Positions 63,294-64,000 of a DNA stretch of 64,000 nucleotides are shown piece by piece. The stretch is taken from the NCBI GenBank assembly GCA_016213945.1, contig JACQZF010000016.1, positions 1-64,000 on the forward strand, given 5' to 3'. The notes beneath the pieces are model-generated. The model had not been told where the DNA came from. It ran no database searches and saw nothing but the letters and a program-made list of their open reading frames with translations. A program made the position numbers and the translations under genes. The DNA comes from Nitrospirota bacterium (GTDB taxonomy: Bacteria; Nitrospirota; Thermodesulfovibrionia; UBA6902). Positions within the stretch are counted from its first letter, which is position 1, and each line of letters opens with the position of its first letter.

Positions 63294-63551
63294 TCAGGCT
63301 TGCAAAGTCGTTGGCTCTTCATCCGCTCCTTCAATGCTGAAGTAGGCAAGATGTACATTTTTTACACCCTGGATATCCTTCAGGGGTTCAAAGTCGCTTT
63401 TTACTTTTGCCATGGTCTCTCTTTCGATAAGGAAAACTACTTTTTCGTTATCGACTTCATTAACCTCAATTTTTCTCATCTTTAATTCGTCAACTATTTT
63501 GTTCACTTCTTTTAATTCATTTGCCTCAATAAATCCGCTTGCGACAACCAT
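63294..63551 (-). CDS. napD: NapD-like Tat chaperone of periplasmic nitrate reductase
   Basis: 85 residues from ATG 63551, which follows GGGAGGTAAT; the frame continues upstream but lacks another ribosome site. The ferredoxin-like fold with an opening strand VVASGFIEAN, a helix, the central KVVFLIERETM and the C-terminal GVKNVHLAYFSIE matches NapD. NapD binds the twin-arginine signal of NapA until its molybdenum cofactor is in. No napA is inside the window. Confidence 0.72.
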   Translation of the reverse strand: MVVASGFIEANELKEVNKIVDELKMRKIEVNEVDNEKVVFLIERETMAKVKSDFEPLKDIQGVKNVHLAYFSIEGADEEPTTLQA

Positions 63552-63639
63552 ATTACCTCCCTTGTTAGAGTTGCTAATCATTTCACATCTTCGTCCTGTC
63601 CGCAGGTAGTAAGCGGGCATCCAGTATTTTATATTCTGG

Positions 63640-63668
63640 ATTCCCGCTCAACAGACTGCGGGAATGAC
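63640..63668. repeat. Dispersed ATTCCCGC palindromic repeat (third copy)
   Basis: ATTCCCGC (63640-63647) and GCGGGAATGACG (63658-63669) flank a 10-base centre. Shorter member of the family at 7589 and 22920. It lies between napD and the napH-like gene. Confidence 0.7.
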
Positions 63669-63680
63669 GCTTACGAATTC

Positions 63681-64000
63681 TTACTTATGGGCCCTTAAAC
63701 TCATACTTACAAGTTTTCCCTTGGTCCCGCAGCCCTCAACGCATCTTCCGCAGTATATGCAATTAGTATCACGCAGTCCGGGCTGGTCCAAATGATGAGT
63801 TATTTTCACATCCATATAACATACCTGTTCGCAGAGATTACATTCCCCGCAATTGCCTTCTTTGAAGCGGAGCTTCAGCAGGCTTAGTTTATTAAAAAGA
63901 CCATAGGTGATCCCGACAGGGCATAAAATTTTGCACCAGAGACGCGGGGCAAAATATTCAAGCAATAAAAGGGAAAGTAAAGCTGAGCCTGAATATATTA
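63681..64000 (-). CDS. NapH-like 4Fe-4S membrane protein, 5' end outside the window
   Basis: The frame is open to the right edge, so about 105 C-terminal residues are seen. A membrane helix (SALLSLLLLEYF) leads into LWCKILCPVGITYG, the cytoplasmic CxxxCP motif of NapH/NosR-type proteins. Two 4Fe-4S motifs follow: CGECNLCEQVC and CIYCGRCVEGCG. Such proteins carry electrons from quinol to periplasmic reductases. With napD it suggests a nap cluster extending to the right. Confidence 0.8.
   Translation of the reverse strand, partial: IYSGSALLSLLLLEYFAPRLWCKILCPVGITYGLFNKLSLLKLRFKEGNCGECNLCEQVCYMDVKITHHLDQPGLRDTNCIYCGRCVEGCGTKGKLVSMSLRAHK

Noticed and set aside
1-64000. tRNA and rRNA genes
   Set aside because: I looked for TPsiC-arm words (GGTTCGAATCC and variants) and conserved rRNA segments and saw none; a covariance search was not possible.

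Overview
The window reads as a chromosome segment of a Gram-negative, anaerobic or microaerophilic bacterium of moderate GC. Gene content fits a Nitrospirota (Thermodesulfovibrionia-like) or deltaproteobacterial lineage: a membrane-bound uptake [NiFe] hydrogenase, system II cytochrome c biogenesis, Nap-type proteins, radical SAM enzymes, meso-DAP-type MurE and many dispersed palindromic repeats. The taxonomic call is inference; no rRNA or tRNA gene was found.

Layout. 1-500: the 3' end of an IS630-like transposase beside an internally deleted B12-binding radical SAM gene. 590-6270: smpB, then a leftward hydrogenase locus (hyaA-hyaB-hyaC and the protease hyaD) interrupted by a hicAB toxin-antitoxin pair between hyaC and hyaD. 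6338-11005: a geranylgeranyl-reductase-like flavoprotein, an internally deleted nucleoside transporter, a deoxyhypusine-synthase-like enzyme, a pseudoknotted structured RNA that resembles the HEARO/omega-RNA class, and xerD. 11223-29696: a complete 16-gene division and cell wall (dcw) cluster, mraZ to ftsZ, with a good promoter and MraZ boxes. 29822-42551: a histidine kinase, proS, a LamG lipoprotein, a peptidyl-prolyl isomerase, yajQ, small stress-type proteins, greB, rhlE, darP and an rRNA methyltransferase. 42919-49108: a more AT-rich stretch with two radical SAM genes around resB-ccsA and an ExeA-like ATPase. 49352-62989: an ABC-F ATPase, recQ, ppnP, a methyltransferase, an ABC ATPase, a secreted EF-hand protein, a secreted selenoprotein, a cysE-cysS fusion, gdhA, a ferritin-like/response-regulator fusion, a glutaredoxin-like protein and a lipoprotein. 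63294-64000: napD and a napH-like gene running off the right edge.

The most striking observation concerns selenocysteine. The hydrogenase large subunit has in-frame UGA codons at exactly the two positions of the N-terminal nickel-binding CxxC motif (UGA1 4799-4797, UGA2 4790-4788), while the C-terminal CxxC motif is ordinary cysteine. That is the reverse of known [NiFeSe] hydrogenases, where the C-terminal motif carries one Sec. One hairpin downstream lies at a plausible SECIS distance from both UGAs. About 52 kb away a secreted protein has an in-frame UGA in a UGC motif, again with a hairpin at SECIS-like spacing. UGA is otherwise a normal stop in this window, so selenocysteine is the simplest explanation. 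No sel genes are present here.

A second theme is invasion of genes by short repeats. Heptamer-like tandem repeats and palindromes sit in frame inside murE, murD, murC and a LamG lipoprotein, and three genes or remnants show large deletions. All functional calls come from reading the sequence and from memory of protein families; no database search was run.
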